Origin: CAYTRP01 sp964625145
GTDB taxonomy: Bacteria > Sumerlaeota > Sumerlaeia > SLMS01 > JAHLLQ01
Direction: 5' to 3'
Assembly: GCA_964625145.1 (NCBI GenBank)
Contig: CAZVAQ010000026.1
Coordinates: forward strand, 1-32,971
Length of the DNA: 32,971 bases
This document shows positions 16,529-25,228 of the stretch, piece by piece. Under the pieces are notes generated by a model. That model was not told where the DNA came from. It searched no databases and saw only the letters and a list, made by a program, of their open reading frames with translations. The position numbers and the translations under genes were made by a program. Position 1 is the first letter of the stretch. The number at the start of each line of letters is the position of its first letter.

Positions 16529-18372
16529 TCCCGGCATTTTCATGGAACAGATTGTTGTCCGCGCTTTGCAGCGTGATCTTCATGCTGGCCTCGGGCCAGG
16601 TGATGGCACAACCGCGCGTGACTATCGAGCCGCGGGAACCCAAGGTCTACGACACGATCCTGTTCTCCATTACCTATTCGGGATCATTGGAGGCGCCCTC
16701 CACGCCGCCCCCCGCCAGCAGCAACTTGAAACCCGTGGAGGGAATCCAGCGCCAGACCTCCTTCAGCACCGTAACCGGCCGGACCGACATCGCGTCATGG
16801 CAGTACGATGCCGTGCAGGAAGGGGATTTCACCATCGGCCCGGTGGATGTCATCGCCGATGGACGGCGAGTGACTATCCCTGCGCAGACCGGAAGAGTGT
16901 TGCCAACTCCCCCGCCGACGTCATCCCTGCCGGAAGAACTGCGCGACGTCGTTGGAAATCCCAACCCGCTGGCTTCCGGCGATCGCGCGCTTGCACGGCA
17001 CTTGGTGGGCAAGGTGTTTGTCCGGATCGTGGCGCCGGAGAACCAGGTGGTGGGCTGGCCGTTTCATGTGGATACTTATGTGTACGTTTCCAATTCGTTG
17101 ACGATGGCGGAGGAGCGCGGTTTCTCCACGTCCAACGTCAGCGGCCAGCAGTTCGTCACGGTTCCCGAGCTCAGCGTCGCGCACAACAATGTCGGCGCAC
17201 AGGCGGAGGAGATAGGCGGCGAGTTGTTTCGCCGCTATCATGTTCACACGACGACATTGGTGCCGACGCGACCGGGCCGGGCGGAACTGCGCGGCGGTGA
17301 GCTGGCTGTCAACTTCGCCACGATAGGGCGCGCCAGGAGAACCTTACTGGCCAACATTGGCTTCGAGCCGGCGACCTTGCACCTTGATATCCAGCCAATC
17401 CCCCCTCCTCTGCCGGGATCGCATTTGAGTGTCGTGGGCAATCACTCCATCACCACGACGCTCGATCGCAAGACAGTGGGACAGGGAGAGTTGGTGACCT
17501 TGACCGTGCGCGTGTCCGGCAATGGATACCTCGATCTGGTATCCCTCGAGAGGATGCCGGAGATTGAAGGCCTGACCTTCATCCGCGAGGAGATTTCCTC
17601 CCGAATCAGCACGACGCACCGGGACGAATTCGCGGCCAGCAGGACCTTCATCAGGACTTACCAGGCGACCGGAACCGGCGAGGTGGTCATACCGCCCATC
17701 GCCATGTCCAACTACAATCCGCAGATCGATCGCCAGGAGATGCGATACTCGGAGGAGCTGCGCCTGACCATCGAGCCCGCCAAGGGAGACACGTTTGTCT
17801 TGGGCAGTGCACGCCCTGCACAAGCAACGCAGGCCGACGCGCGCGAACTTGGCAATGGCGGGATCCTTCACATCGACACGCGACCCTTGAAGGTGGTGAA
17901 GGGAAACCGCATCGCGCCAGCCTCATTACTGCGCAGCCAATGGTATTTGATTCTTCATGGTGGGATTTTGGGAGCATTTGCTCTGATGATGGCGTTGCTC
18001 GTTCATCGCCGCGCTTTGGCGGAGTCGGGGGAAGAAGCCAAACCCCGGCGCAAGATCCCGCATCCTCTGCAGCGCGCGGAAAAGGCCGACGCGGAAGATG
18101 ACACTGCGAAGTTCTATGCCGCCCTGGCCGAGGCGCTGATGAGTCAGGCGGGGCGGATCCTTTCCCGGGAGGCGCGCGGCCTCTCCATCGAGGACGCCGC
18201 CCAAGGACTGCGCGGAAGGGGAATCGCCCGCGAACTGACCAACGATTTTTCCATCCTGCTGGAACGCTGCCAATCCATCCCCTACCTGCCCAACACGGGC
18301 TCAGCGGAGCGCCGTCAGGATCTGGAGAATGCGCGCCGAGTGGTGCGCGAATTGGAGAAAATCAGGCCATGA
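16525..18372 (+). CDS. batD: BatD, large membrane-anchored periplasmic protein
   Basis: A 615-residue BatD. It has an N-terminal signal segment (about 10-28, ending M-A-Q), a long beta-rich periplasmic region with the early pattern P-R-E-P-K-V-Y-D-T-I, a membrane helix at about 472-493 and a 120-residue cytoplasmic helical tail with an S-I-E-D-A-A-Q-G-L-R-G-R-G segment. The GTG at 16525 is chosen because it forms a GTGA overlap with the batC stop (16526-16528); the next in-frame ATG is about 18 codons further on, inside the signal peptide. It fits the BatD family in size and layout. It probably bridges the periplasmic vWA domains and the membrane complex. Confidence 0.9.
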   Translation: MIPAFSWNRLLSALCSVIFMLASGQVMAQPRVTIEPREPKVYDTILFSITYSGSLEAPSTPPPASSNLKPVEGIQRQTSFSTVTGRTDIASWQYDAVQEGDFTIGPVDVIADGRRVTIPAQTGRVLPTPPPTSSLPEELRDVVGNPNPLASGDRALARHLVGKVFVRIVAPENQVVGWPFHVDTYVYVSNSLTMAEERGFSTSNVSGQQFVTVPELSVAHNNVGAQAEEIGGELFRRYHVHTTTLVPTRPGRAELRGGELAVNFATIGRARRTLLANIGFEPATLHLDIQPIPPPLPGSHLSVVGNHSITTTLDRKTVGQGELVTLTVRVSGNGYLDLVSLERMPEIEGLTFIREEISSRISTTHRDEFAASRTFIRTYQATGTGEVVIPPIAMSNYNPQIDRQEMRYSEELRLTIEPAKGDTFVLGSARPAQATQADARELGNGGILHIDTRPLKVVKGNRIAPASLLRSQWYLILHGGILGAFALMMALLVHRRALAESGEEAKPRRKIPHPLQRAEKADAEDDTAKFYAALAEALMSQAGRILSREARGLSIEDAAQGLRGRGIARELTNDFSILLERCQSIPYLPNTGSAERRQDLENARRVVRELEKIRP

Positions 18373-19139
18373 TGCGCTCCGTTTTGCTCCTGATTATCAT
18401 GGTGGTGTCGTTGCACCCCGCGATCGCGCCGGGTTCCATGACCGAGCCGGAGGCGACGCAGGCATTTGCCCAAGCCAACCAGATGTACGAAGCCGATGAT
18501 TTTGCAGGTGCGTTGCAGGCGTACGAATCGATCCTGGCAACGCCACTGGCCAACGCGCAGGTCTACGCCAATGCGGGGAACGCAGCCCACATGACGGGAG
18601 ACAACGGGCGCGCGGTGCTCTACTATACACGCGCTCTTCGCCTGGATCCCGCCAATGACATTGCGCGCCAGAATTTGACGCGGATTCAGCCGCGGACGAA
18701 TGCGGCAGGCGAGGACGATCTCTTCCGCGTCATGCAGGAATTGCTGCGTGGTATTCCGGGCTGGACATGGATCCTCGCGGCGGAGTTGGCCTTTGTTGGC
18801 GCACTGATTGTGTTGTGCGTCGCGGGATGGCGGGCACGCACGTTGGCGGACACGGCGGATTGGTTTCTTCGCGCGGCGGGGTTGGTTGTGATCGCTGCTG
18901 TCCTGGCCGGTCTCGGTGCCATCGCCACGTTGTCAACGTCTGGCAAGGGCGACGCGGTTGTCATGCAGGACAATGTGGTGACGCGCATGGGGCCGGGCGA
19001 GCGCTACCTCGAGCATCTATCGCTGCCGGCGGGCACGCTCGTGGAACTGCCGGAGGCACCGTCGGATGGCTGGGTGAGGTGCCGCTTGCTGGACGGGCGC
19101 ACCGGCTACATCCGGACCGAGACGCTCGAGCGGCTCTGA
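18369..19139 (+). CDS. batE: BatE, TPR and SH3-like domain protein
   Basis: A 256-residue BatE. A signal peptide (about 1-20) is followed by TPRs (about 30-105, with Y-A-N-A-G-N-A-A-H-M-T-G-D-N-G-R-A-V), two membrane helices (132-153 and 166-189), and a C-terminal SH3-like domain (196-256) with N-V-R-x-G-P-G-type V-V-T-R-M-G-P-G-E-R-Y and D-G-W-V-R-C-R-L-L-D-G-R-T-G-Y-I-R. The SH3 domain should face the periplasm and may touch peptidoglycan or a partner. ATG 18369 overlaps the batD stop (ATGA). It is the last gene of the operon; the next gene is convergent, 4 bases away. Confidence 0.9.
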   Translation: MMRSVLLLIIMVVSLHPAIAPGSMTEPEATQAFAQANQMYEADDFAGALQAYESILATPLANAQVYANAGNAAHMTGDNGRAVLYYTRALRLDPANDIARQNLTRIQPRTNAAGEDDLFRVMQELLRGIPGWTWILAAELAFVGALIVLCVAGWRARTLADTADWFLRAAGLVVIAAVLAGLGAIATLSTSGKGDAVVMQDNVVTRMGPGERYLEHLSLPAGTLVELPEAPSDGWVRCRLLDGRTGYIRTETLERL

Positions 19140-19143
19140 TTAC

Positions 19144-20175
19144 TCACACGACAAAGGGCAGGTCCGCGCCACAGGAGGGGCAAACGCCCTCGGCGCATTC
19201 GGTGTCGACGATGGTGGTGTCCTCGATGCGGCGAATCATCACGCGCCCGCACGAGGTGCAACGCGTGTCGCCCGGCATGTCCCCCATACCCAGATTGTAA
19301 ACGAAAGGCAGGCGCGACTGCAGGTAATGCAGTGCCTCACTCATGCTTTGCTGGCGTGTTGGCGCGCCTTTCCACATGAACGACGGAACCATGCGGATCA
19401 GGGTCGTCGGCACATATCGCTCAAGGCTGTCCAGCCAGTTGCAATAGGCGGTCAGTTCCTCGCGCCAGGTCGCTCGCGAATCCGCCAGCAGGTAGGCCAC
19501 CTCCACATGCGTGTCCATGGCCATGGCGGTGGCGACATTCGCGACGACTACCTGCAGGTGCCCGCCACAAACCTGCATCATCCAATCCGCGTCGAAACCC
19601 TTGATGCCAAAGGTGATCGCATCCACCAGCGGCAGGATCTCCTGAAACGGCTCCTCGGTCCACTCGCCATTTGTCGCCAAATGCGTCCTCAATCCTACAT
19701 TGCGCGCGCCCTTGAAGACGTCGGAGACGAACTCATGCCCGACTGCTGGTTCGGTGACTCCAAAGCTGATTCCGATGCAACTGGTTGACAGCGCGCGCCC
19801 GATCAACTGGTCCACGGTCAGGGGCATCGCCCGCGCGGCGCCGAGCTGGCTCCAGCGAAACGTGTCACAGAAAGTGCATCGCATGTTGCAACCCTTCATC
19901 CCCACCTGAAGCCATGGTTTCGACGGATGAAGGTGAAAGAGGGGAAGCAGGCTGGAACGGACCACCTGCAGATGCCCGACCCTGTTGTACAGCTCGGTGT
20001 AGAGCTTGCCGTCGCGGTTGTAGCGAACTCCGCAATTGCCGGCGCGCGAAGGCGCGATGGCGCATTGATGCGGGCACAGGTTGCAATGGACTGCGTCCCA
20101 TGCTGCCCGGCAGTAGAATCGGGCCTCGTAGCGCTTGGGTTCGCCGGCAGCTGCTGCAACCGGTTCGGTGGTCAT
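19144..20175 (-). CDS. amrS: AmmeMemoRadiSam-type radical SAM enzyme
   Basis: A 343-residue radical SAM protein. The cluster motif is C96-N-M-R-C100-T-F-C103 (CxxxCxxC). Upstream is the family-typical Cys set C31-x2-C34-x3-C38...C48 with C-N-L-C-P-H-Q-C-A-I, and at the C-terminus a zinc-ribbon-like pair C306/C309 and C332/C335. AmrS-like proteins usually occur beside AMMECR1 and Memo-like genes, which are not seen within the window. ATG 20175 is chosen because AGAGGAC precedes it at 7 bases; the frame to 20271 has no conserved sequence. The end is 4 bases from batE (convergent). The reaction is uncertain for the family, with tRNA or small-molecule modification among the proposals. Confidence 0.88.
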   Translation of the reverse strand: MTTEPVAAAAGEPKRYEARFYCRAAWDAVHCNLCPHQCAIAPSRAGNCGVRYNRDGKLYTELYNRVGHLQVVRSSLLPLFHLHPSKPWLQVGMKGCNMRCTFCDTFRWSQLGAARAMPLTVDQLIGRALSTSCIGISFGVTEPAVGHEFVSDVFKGARNVGLRTHLATNGEWTEEPFQEILPLVDAITFGIKGFDADWMMQVCGGHLQVVVANVATAMAMDTHVEVAYLLADSRATWREELTAYCNWLDSLERYVPTTLIRMVPSFMWKGAPTRQQSMSEALHYLQSRLPFVYNLGMGDMPGDTRCTSCGRVMIRRIEDTTIVDTECAEGVCPSCGADLPFVV

Positions 20176-20308
20176 CGGCTGTCCTCTTGCAGCCACTACC
20201 CGCCACAACGCCGGCCATCGCGTCAATACCGTCCATGGTGGCGCTTTGGCGTTGCCGTTGAACCACGCCATGCCGCATCGGTCCTGATCATTGCGGTCAC
20301 ACCATCCG

Positions 20309-21457
20309 ATGACTCCTCACCTGATAGACAATTCCAGCGAGACACCCCGCAACGAAGTCGGCGGCCAGGCGCTGCTGGAAGGCGTCATGATCCGCTCACG
20401 CACGGGATACGCGGTGGCGGCCCGCCGCGCGGACGGAGCCATCGTCCTGCACCAGATTCCCTACACCCCGCTATCGGCCAACCGTTCCTGGCTGAAGATT
20501 CCCTTCATCCGTGGAATCGTGGCGGTGTTGGAGATGCTTTCGATCGGCACCCGCGCGCTCCAATGGTCTGCCGATCTGTTTGAGCAGCGCCTAAACCAGC
20601 AGCAGGCTTCCGCACAGGATGAGCAACTCCCCCGCCGGACAGCGGAGGCATGGGCCCGCAGGGGATTCGTGGCGACGGCCGCGGCCAGCCTCGCCTTGGC
20701 GGCGTTTCTCATGGTCGTGCTCCCCCACTCCTTGGCGCTGGCCATCGGTCAAATGGCAATCGTGGATCAAGCCGCACAGTGGTGGGGCGCTTCGGCCTTC
20801 AACGAGGCCCAGTTCCCCGTGATCTTCAATTTGCTCACCGGGCTGATCCGCGCGTTGATCGTGGTGGGTTATATCGGCGCCATTGGACTCAACCGCGACA
20901 TCCGGCGGGTATTCGGCTATCACGCCGCCGAGCATCAGGCCGCATGGGCCTTTGAGAAGGGTGACGAGCTGACTGTCGAACGCGTCATCACGTTCCCTCG
21001 GCTGCATCCGCGCTGCGGCACGGCGTTTCTGGCAATCGTGCTCCTGCTCTCCATCGTCGTGTTCGCCGTGGCGACAGGGATGATGCTGGCCGGGATTGAC
21101 CAATTTGCCGGCTGGCCGTGGTGGCTGCGCAAAATCACGCTGCTGCCCATCCAGGTCGCCCTGCTGCCGGTGCTTGCCGCGGTTTCATTCGAGGCGCTGA
21201 AAGCCTCCGCGCGGCATCCGGATCATCCGGCTTCCCGGTGGGTTCTGGCACCCGGGCTGTTCCTCCAACGCCTGACCACGCGGCGGCCCGACGAGGGGCA
21301 GGTGGAGGTAGCCATCGTGGCCCTTTTGGCCGCACTGGCAATCTCACCCGAAATGAAGACCAGCAGCCGCTACGTGGTACAGGGATTGCACGACCACGGG
21401 GTGGATAGCAGAGTCAGACCATGGAGCCCACAACCCGCCGAGGAGCCCGCGACATGA
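20309..21457 (+). CDS. DUF1385 family membrane protein
   Basis: A 382-residue DUF1385 protein. G-G-Q-A-L-L-E-G-V-M-I-R at 18-29 is the family signature. Further on, Y-H-A-A-E-H-Q-A-A...L-H-P-R-C-G-T-A-F-L carries the conserved H-x-A/G-A-E-H and H-P-R-C-G-T motifs. Three or four hydrophobic helices lie between and after (from about residue 125), so it is an inner-membrane protein. ATG 20309 is taken over the TTG at 20291. It diverges from the radical SAM gene across 133 bases. Its stop forms an ATGA overlap with the next gene. In Bacillota a DUF1385 gene neighbours prmC/prfA; that context is absent here. The function is not known. Confidence 0.85.
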   Translation: MTPHLIDNSSETPRNEVGGQALLEGVMIRSRTGYAVAARRADGAIVLHQIPYTPLSANRSWLKIPFIRGIVAVLEMLSIGTRALQWSADLFEQRLNQQQASAQDEQLPRRTAEAWARRGFVATAAASLALAAFLMVVLPHSLALAIGQMAIVDQAAQWWGASAFNEAQFPVIFNLLTGLIRALIVVGYIGAIGLNRDIRRVFGYHAAEHQAAWAFEKGDELTVERVITFPRLHPRCGTAFLAIVLLLSIVVFAVATGMMLAGIDQFAGWPWWLRKITLLPIQVALLPVLAAVSFEALKASARHPDHPASRWVLAPGLFLQRLTTRRPDEGQVEVAIVALLAALAISPEMKTSSRYVVQGLHDHGVDSRVRPWSPQPAEEPAT

Positions 21458-21873
21458 CAGAATCAAGAACCATCCTGGAGAAGCCCGTCGTCCTGTACGA
21501 CGGCTCCTGCCGCATGTGCATGACGGCCGCCAAGCAACTGCGCGAGACCGACAAGAAGGGGGTGCTCGAGTGGCTCGACATCACGGAGCCATCCGTGCGG
21601 GAGCAGTTTCCGAAAGTCGACTGGAAGCGCGCCGAGGAGGAAATTCACCTGATCCATACGGATGGGCGCATGCGCACGGGGGCGCGAGCCGTGCGGGACA
21701 TTGCGGAGTTGATCGGGGGCGAGTTGGGCCAGGTCGCCGCACGCGCCATGGATCTGCCCGGCGTCAAGGATGCAGCGGACATCATCTACCATATCGTGGC
21801 ACAGAACCGACACCACTTGTTTGGCAGGACCAGCGAAGAGCCGGCGGGCTCCAAGGAGAGTCCGGTCAAGTAG
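21454..21873 (+). CDS. DCC family (DUF393) thiol-disulfide oxidoreductase
   Basis: A 139-residue protein of the DCC family (normal length), with V-V-L-Y-D-G-S-C-R-M-C near the N-terminus: D16, C19-x2-C22. The rest has a mixed alpha/beta layout compatible with a thioredoxin-like fold (W-L-D-I, then A-E-E-E-I-H-L-I-H-T-D-G). ATG 21454 overlaps the DUF1385 stop (21455-21457), so the two are translationally coupled. Its last 8 bases overlap the end of the convergent glycosyltransferase gene. No signal peptide is seen. Its redox partner is unknown. Confidence 0.88.
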   Translation: MTESRTILEKPVVLYDGSCRMCMTAAKQLRETDKKGVLEWLDITEPSVREQFPKVDWKRAEEEIHLIHTDGRMRTGARAVRDIAELIGGELGQVAARAMDLPGVKDAADIIYHIVAQNRHHLFGRTSEEPAGSKESPVK

Positions 21874-23089
21874 CAGCCAAGTCGGCTTCCTGCGCAGTCG
21901 CCGTCTGAAGCTCTTCGAACCAGCTCAGGAGGCGGCGCGCCTGCTGGCGCCAAGTGTACTTCTCCAGTATTTCCTTCTGCAGCATGGCTGTGGCGTCTTT
22001 GAGCAGCGTACGGTCGTGCAGCCATGACTCGACGAGCTGAAGCAGCTCCTCGTAATTCTCCTCGCCGAAGAGCAGCATCGAGGCGGCCTCGGGGACGATT
22101 GCCTCCAGCGGACGGATGCGCGGCGCGATCACCGGTGTGCCGACTGCGGCGACCTCGAAGAGCTTGGTCGGGGTGCTCTGGGGAGCGGCGCCCGGGATAA
22201 CGACCAGATCCAGAGCTTCGACCCAATCGGAGAGCTCAGCCTGCGGAACCGTTCCGGGGAAATGAACGGGGAAATGCTCGGGAATGGACGCTAGACGATC
22301 CTCGAATCGTTCGCACTTAAGGTGAGTACCACCAATCATCGCAAAGGCAATTGGGCCCGAGTGCCGCTCGATCAGATCCTGGATGAGCGTGACAAACCGG
22401 CCGGGGCGGTGGTAATGATTCATGGAGCCGATGTAGCCAATGAAGGGCGTATCGGGCGCGATGTTCAAGCGTGAACGCACGATGGCACGGCGCCCCCGGT
22501 TCCGGAAAACCTGCGGGTCGACAGCCATGCTGAAAACGCGAATGTCCGCACGGGTCTGCACTTCGCCGATCAGGCGTTCGCGCATGACTTCGCTGATGGC
22601 GGCGATCGCCCGGGAACTCTTGAGCAGCTTCAACTCGGAAAGGGCCGCCCAGCCGGGCAGTTTCAGCCGGGTGGATAGCTCTTCGGCGAGCAGGGTGTTG
22701 ACCTCAAGGATGCGGGGAAGCTGGAAGGAGCGCGCAATGCGATCCCCCGCGTGAAAGTACAGCGAACTGCGCTCGTAGATGAACTGGGGCCGCGCGCGCA
22801 TCACCACATTGCGCAGCGTGGAATTCGCCAGATAATCCGACAGTACGCAGCGGCCATCCATCCCGATATAGCGGGACGTGGGGCGCGGCAGGCGCACGAC
22901 CGGGAACATTTCGTCCTCGCGGCGATCTCCTTCCACGTTTGCAGAAGCCAGCACGACCTCGGCGCCTTCGGCCCGCAAGCCGCTGATAACCCCGCGCAGG
23001 TGTGCGGACGATCCCTTGCGGCCAAAGGCAGGGACGCCGTGGTCACCACTCACCACGAGTATGCGAGGTTTGGTAGGGGTCAAAGTCAC
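21866..23089 (-). CDS. Glycosyltransferase, family 4-type
   Basis: A 407-residue GT-B glycosyltransferase. The N-terminal domain has G-D-H-G-V-P-A-F-G-R-K-G-S-S-A-H-L-R-G, the acceptor-side loop of GT4-type enzymes. The C-terminal domain has I-G-Y-I-G-S-M and S-T-P-T-K-L-F-E-V-A-A-V-G-T-P-V-I-A, the nucleotide-sugar-binding E-x7-E-type region (with Glu and Lys of the SxxxKLxE motif). It lacks a signal peptide and should act at the inner face of the membrane on a lipid or polysaccharide acceptor. The GTG start (23087-23089) overlaps the cdaR stop as GTGA, so it is coupled to the c-di-AMP genes. Donor and acceptor cannot be read from the sequence. Confidence 0.88.
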   Translation of the reverse strand: MTLTPTKPRILVVSGDHGVPAFGRKGSSAHLRGVISGLRAEGAEVVLASANVEGDRREDEMFPVVRLPRPTSRYIGMDGRCVLSDYLANSTLRNVVMRARPQFIYERSSLYFHAGDRIARSFQLPRILEVNTLLAEELSTRLKLPGWAALSELKLLKSSRAIAAISEVMRERLIGEVQTRADIRVFSMAVDPQVFRNRGRRAIVRSRLNIAPDTPFIGYIGSMNHYHRPGRFVTLIQDLIERHSGPIAFAMIGGTHLKCERFEDRLASIPEHFPVHFPGTVPQAELSDWVEALDLVVIPGAAPQSTPTKLFEVAAVGTPVIAPRIRPLEAIVPEAASMLLFGEENYEELLQLVESWLHDRTLLKDATAMLQKEILEKYTWRQQARRLLSWFEELQTATAQEADLAAT

Positions 23090-24390
23090 TCTGAGGGCTC
23101 GAGAACTGCTTCAGCTTCCTGGGTGTCGGAGGTCTGCTGGAGGTCTTCGCGGATTTCAGTCTCGCTGTCTTCCGAGTCCCCATCTTCCCGGGGAGTCTGG
23201 CCGTTTTCCACTCCTGAATCCTCAATCTCACCCTCTGGCGTTTCCGTGGCAAGGGGGAGTTCGCCCGGTGGCGGCTCTAACGGCGTGTTTGGGGGAGCAG
23301 GGTCAACCCCTACTTGGGCCTCCTGACCCTCCATCTCCGGCTCCGATTCGGGTAAATCCTCCTCATCGGCGACGAAGCTGATCTTCACGAGGCTCGGCGT
23401 CAGGACCGGTTGGCGGAGCTTTTCCACGTCCTCCGCGGCCAATCCCTCGAACCTGACCTCGATGGAGGTGTCCACAACCCCGCCCACCTGCTCATCGTCC
23501 AGAAAGGCCACCGGCCGGGGGAGCAGCAGGAAGTCATCCCGCTCCAGCCGGTTCACAATCGATTGAGGACCCTCCACGGTCACCGTGGCCGTAGGGGGCT
23601 CCAGAATCGCCCGCACGCCGGCTGCCATGGCGTCATAGCGAATGGGGATATCTTCAAACACTTGACGCGACTGGATTTCCGGTATCGGGACAATGACCTC
23701 AACGCTGGGGGCAGCCTGACCCGGCAGGGGGAAGATCCCCTTCTCGGCACCCAACGCCAGAGCGTATAGCCCAGAAACTTGATCCCGGCGGCCACGCACG
23801 TCGACCACCTCGGTGGTGACCCTCAACTGCCCCTGCTGGGCCAGAAGATGACGCGGTTCGTCCACCGCCAGAAGCACCTCCGAAGGTTCGACGAGGACGT
23901 TCTCCACCTCCACCCGGTAGCCATCGGCCGGGGCTTCAGTGTTGGCCAGATTGACCGTGACCGGCACCCGGACGACCCGCGGCCGGGCGCGGAAGACGAC
24001 CCGGGCTGGTGAATCGTCGAAGCTGGAGAAGGTCAGCCGCTCCGGGAACTCCAGCATCTCGCGGGTAATATCGATCGGATATTCGACGAAGTTCTCGCTG
24101 ATCGCCACGCGATTGCGCAGGACGCCAAGATCCACGTTGATCCGGAACCGGCCCGGGTCGCGGGCCAAAGTCTCATCGCCCGCCCGCAGGGAAAATTTGA
24201 CTGCCAGGTTGCTGGGCTCAAAACCCTCCAGCTCGACGAACTCCGGAGCATTGGTGACAGTGACCGGAACCAGAATGGTCTGGCTCAGGGTCTCCTGCTG
24301 CTTGACGATGGCCCAAAAGATCAGCCCCAGAAGGAGGGAGAATGTGATAAGGCTGATCTCGCCGCTCAATCCCTTACTCGGAGTCGCCAT
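23086..24390 (-). CDS. cdaR: YbbR-domain protein, regulator of diadenylate cyclase
   Basis: A 434-residue YbbR protein. One N-terminal helix (about 12-29) is followed by several YbbR-type beta repeats of about 80-90 residues, each with a V-P-V-T-V or P-I-x-Y pattern (for example V-P-V-T-V-T-N-A and I-P-I-R-Y-D-A-M). About 94 residues at the end (341-434) are a Glu/Asp/Pro/Gln-rich disordered tail, longer than in typical CdaR. CdaR regulates the membrane cyclase CdaA in Bacillota. The start overlaps the end of cdaA by 17 bases (24374-24390), and the stop overlaps the glycosyltransferase GTG. The extracytoplasmic YbbR domains would sense or bind something outside the membrane. Confidence 0.88.
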   Translation of the reverse strand: MATPSKGLSGEISLITFSLLLGLIFWAIVKQQETLSQTILVPVTVTNAPEFVELEGFEPSNLAVKFSLRAGDETLARDPGRFRINVDLGVLRNRVAISENFVEYPIDITREMLEFPERLTFSSFDDSPARVVFRARPRVVRVPVTVNLANTEAPADGYRVEVENVLVEPSEVLLAVDEPRHLLAQQGQLRVTTEVVDVRGRRDQVSGLYALALGAEKGIFPLPGQAAPSVEVIVPIPEIQSRQVFEDIPIRYDAMAAGVRAILEPPTATVTVEGPQSIVNRLERDDFLLLPRPVAFLDDEQVGGVVDTSIEVRFEGLAAEDVEKLRQPVLTPSLVKISFVADEEDLPESEPEMEGQEAQVGVDPAPPNTPLEPPPGELPLATETPEGEIEDSGVENGQTPREDGDSEDSETEIREDLQQTSDTQEAEAVLEPSE

Positions 24391-25192
24391 CGAGGTCCTC
24401 CTCCTCCACGGCTAGCAGCTCCCGCAGTTTTTGCCTCAGCGTCTCCGGGGTCTCCGGACGCTGGATCGTGCCATCCACCGCCAGCGAAATTATCCCGGTC
24501 TCCTCCGACACGACCACGACGACCGCGTCGCTCTCCTCTGCCAAACCTACGGCCGCGCGGTGCCGGGTCCCCAGATCCGAGGAGAGCGGCTGGCTGGTCA
24601 AAGGAAGCAGGCAGCCGGCCGCGGCGATGCGGTTGCTGCGGATCAAGACCGCTCCATCGTGCAAGGGCGTGTACATCGAGAAGATGGTCCTGAGCAACTC
24701 GGCCGAGACGACCGCGTCCAGCGGCGTGCCGGTCTCCGCGATCGTGCGCAGGGAGGTGCGCCGCTCGATGCAAATCAACGCCCCAACCTGCTTTTCGGCC
24801 AACCGGCTGGTGGCCTTGATGATCTCTTCAATGGGAGTTCTTTCCTGGCGAAACAGGGCGCGGAAGACCGGAAGGCGTCCGTACTCGGTCAGGCCCTTCT
24901 TGAACTCACTCTGAAAGACGATGAGGAAGATGAGGACGATGACGACCCACGCGCGGTCCATGAGGGCCTTCATGGCGCTGAGGTCGGCAACCAATGTGGC
25001 CAGATACAAGAGCGAAGTGGTCCCCAGCACGATCATCATACCGCGCAGCGCCACCTGGCTGCGGGATTGGCGGATCATGTTGAGGAGCAGAAAAAAGACC
25101 AGGGACAGCAGGAGGATATCCACCACGTCGTGCGGTTGGATATTTGCGAACAGCGCCAGTAGGTCGCTGAATATGGCCCTGAAGTCCTGCAT
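24374..25192 (-). CDS. cdaA: Diadenylate cyclase CdaA (DisA_N/DAC domain)
   Basis: A 272-residue membrane diadenylate cyclase that makes c-di-AMP from two ATP. Three N-terminal helices (about 22-40, 48-70 and 80-94) precede the DAC domain, whose active-site motifs are D179-G-A (TPLHDGAVLI) and R210-H-R (GTRHRAAVGL). Length and layout are those of CdaA proteins. GGAG lies about 10 bases before ATG 25192. It is the first gene of the minus-strand group cdaA-cdaR-glycosyltransferase and overlaps cdaR by 17 bases. A 6+3+6-base palindrome lies upstream (25214-25228). Confidence 0.94.
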   Translation of the reverse strand: MQDFRAIFSDLLALFANIQPHDVVDILLLSLVFFLLLNMIRQSRSQVALRGMMIVLGTTSLLYLATLVADLSAMKALMDRAWVVIVLIFLIVFQSEFKKGLTEYGRLPVFRALFRQERTPIEEIIKATSRLAEKQVGALICIERRTSLRTIAETGTPLDAVVSAELLRTIFSMYTPLHDGAVLIRSNRIAAAGCLLPLTSQPLSSDLGTRHRAAVGLAEESDAVVVVVSEETGIISLAVDGTIQRPETPETLRQKLRELLAVEEEDLDGDSE

Positions 25193-25213
25193 GGGGACGG
25201 TGCTCCGGCGGTC

Positions 25214-25228
25214 CGATCAATGTGATCG
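25214..25228. promoter_or_regulatory. Palindrome upstream of cdaA, possible operator
   Basis: CGATCA (25214-25219) and TGATCG (25223-25228) are perfect inverted repeats around ATG. The centre is about 29 bases from the cdaA start. The symmetry and position suggest a dimeric regulator binding site, but GATC-containing palindromes also arise by chance. Confidence 0.3.

Noticed and set aside
20176..20271. Extra N-terminus for the radical SAM gene
   Set aside because: ATG 20175 has a good ribosome binding site and the added residues are not like the family; the extension would use up the divergent promoter region.
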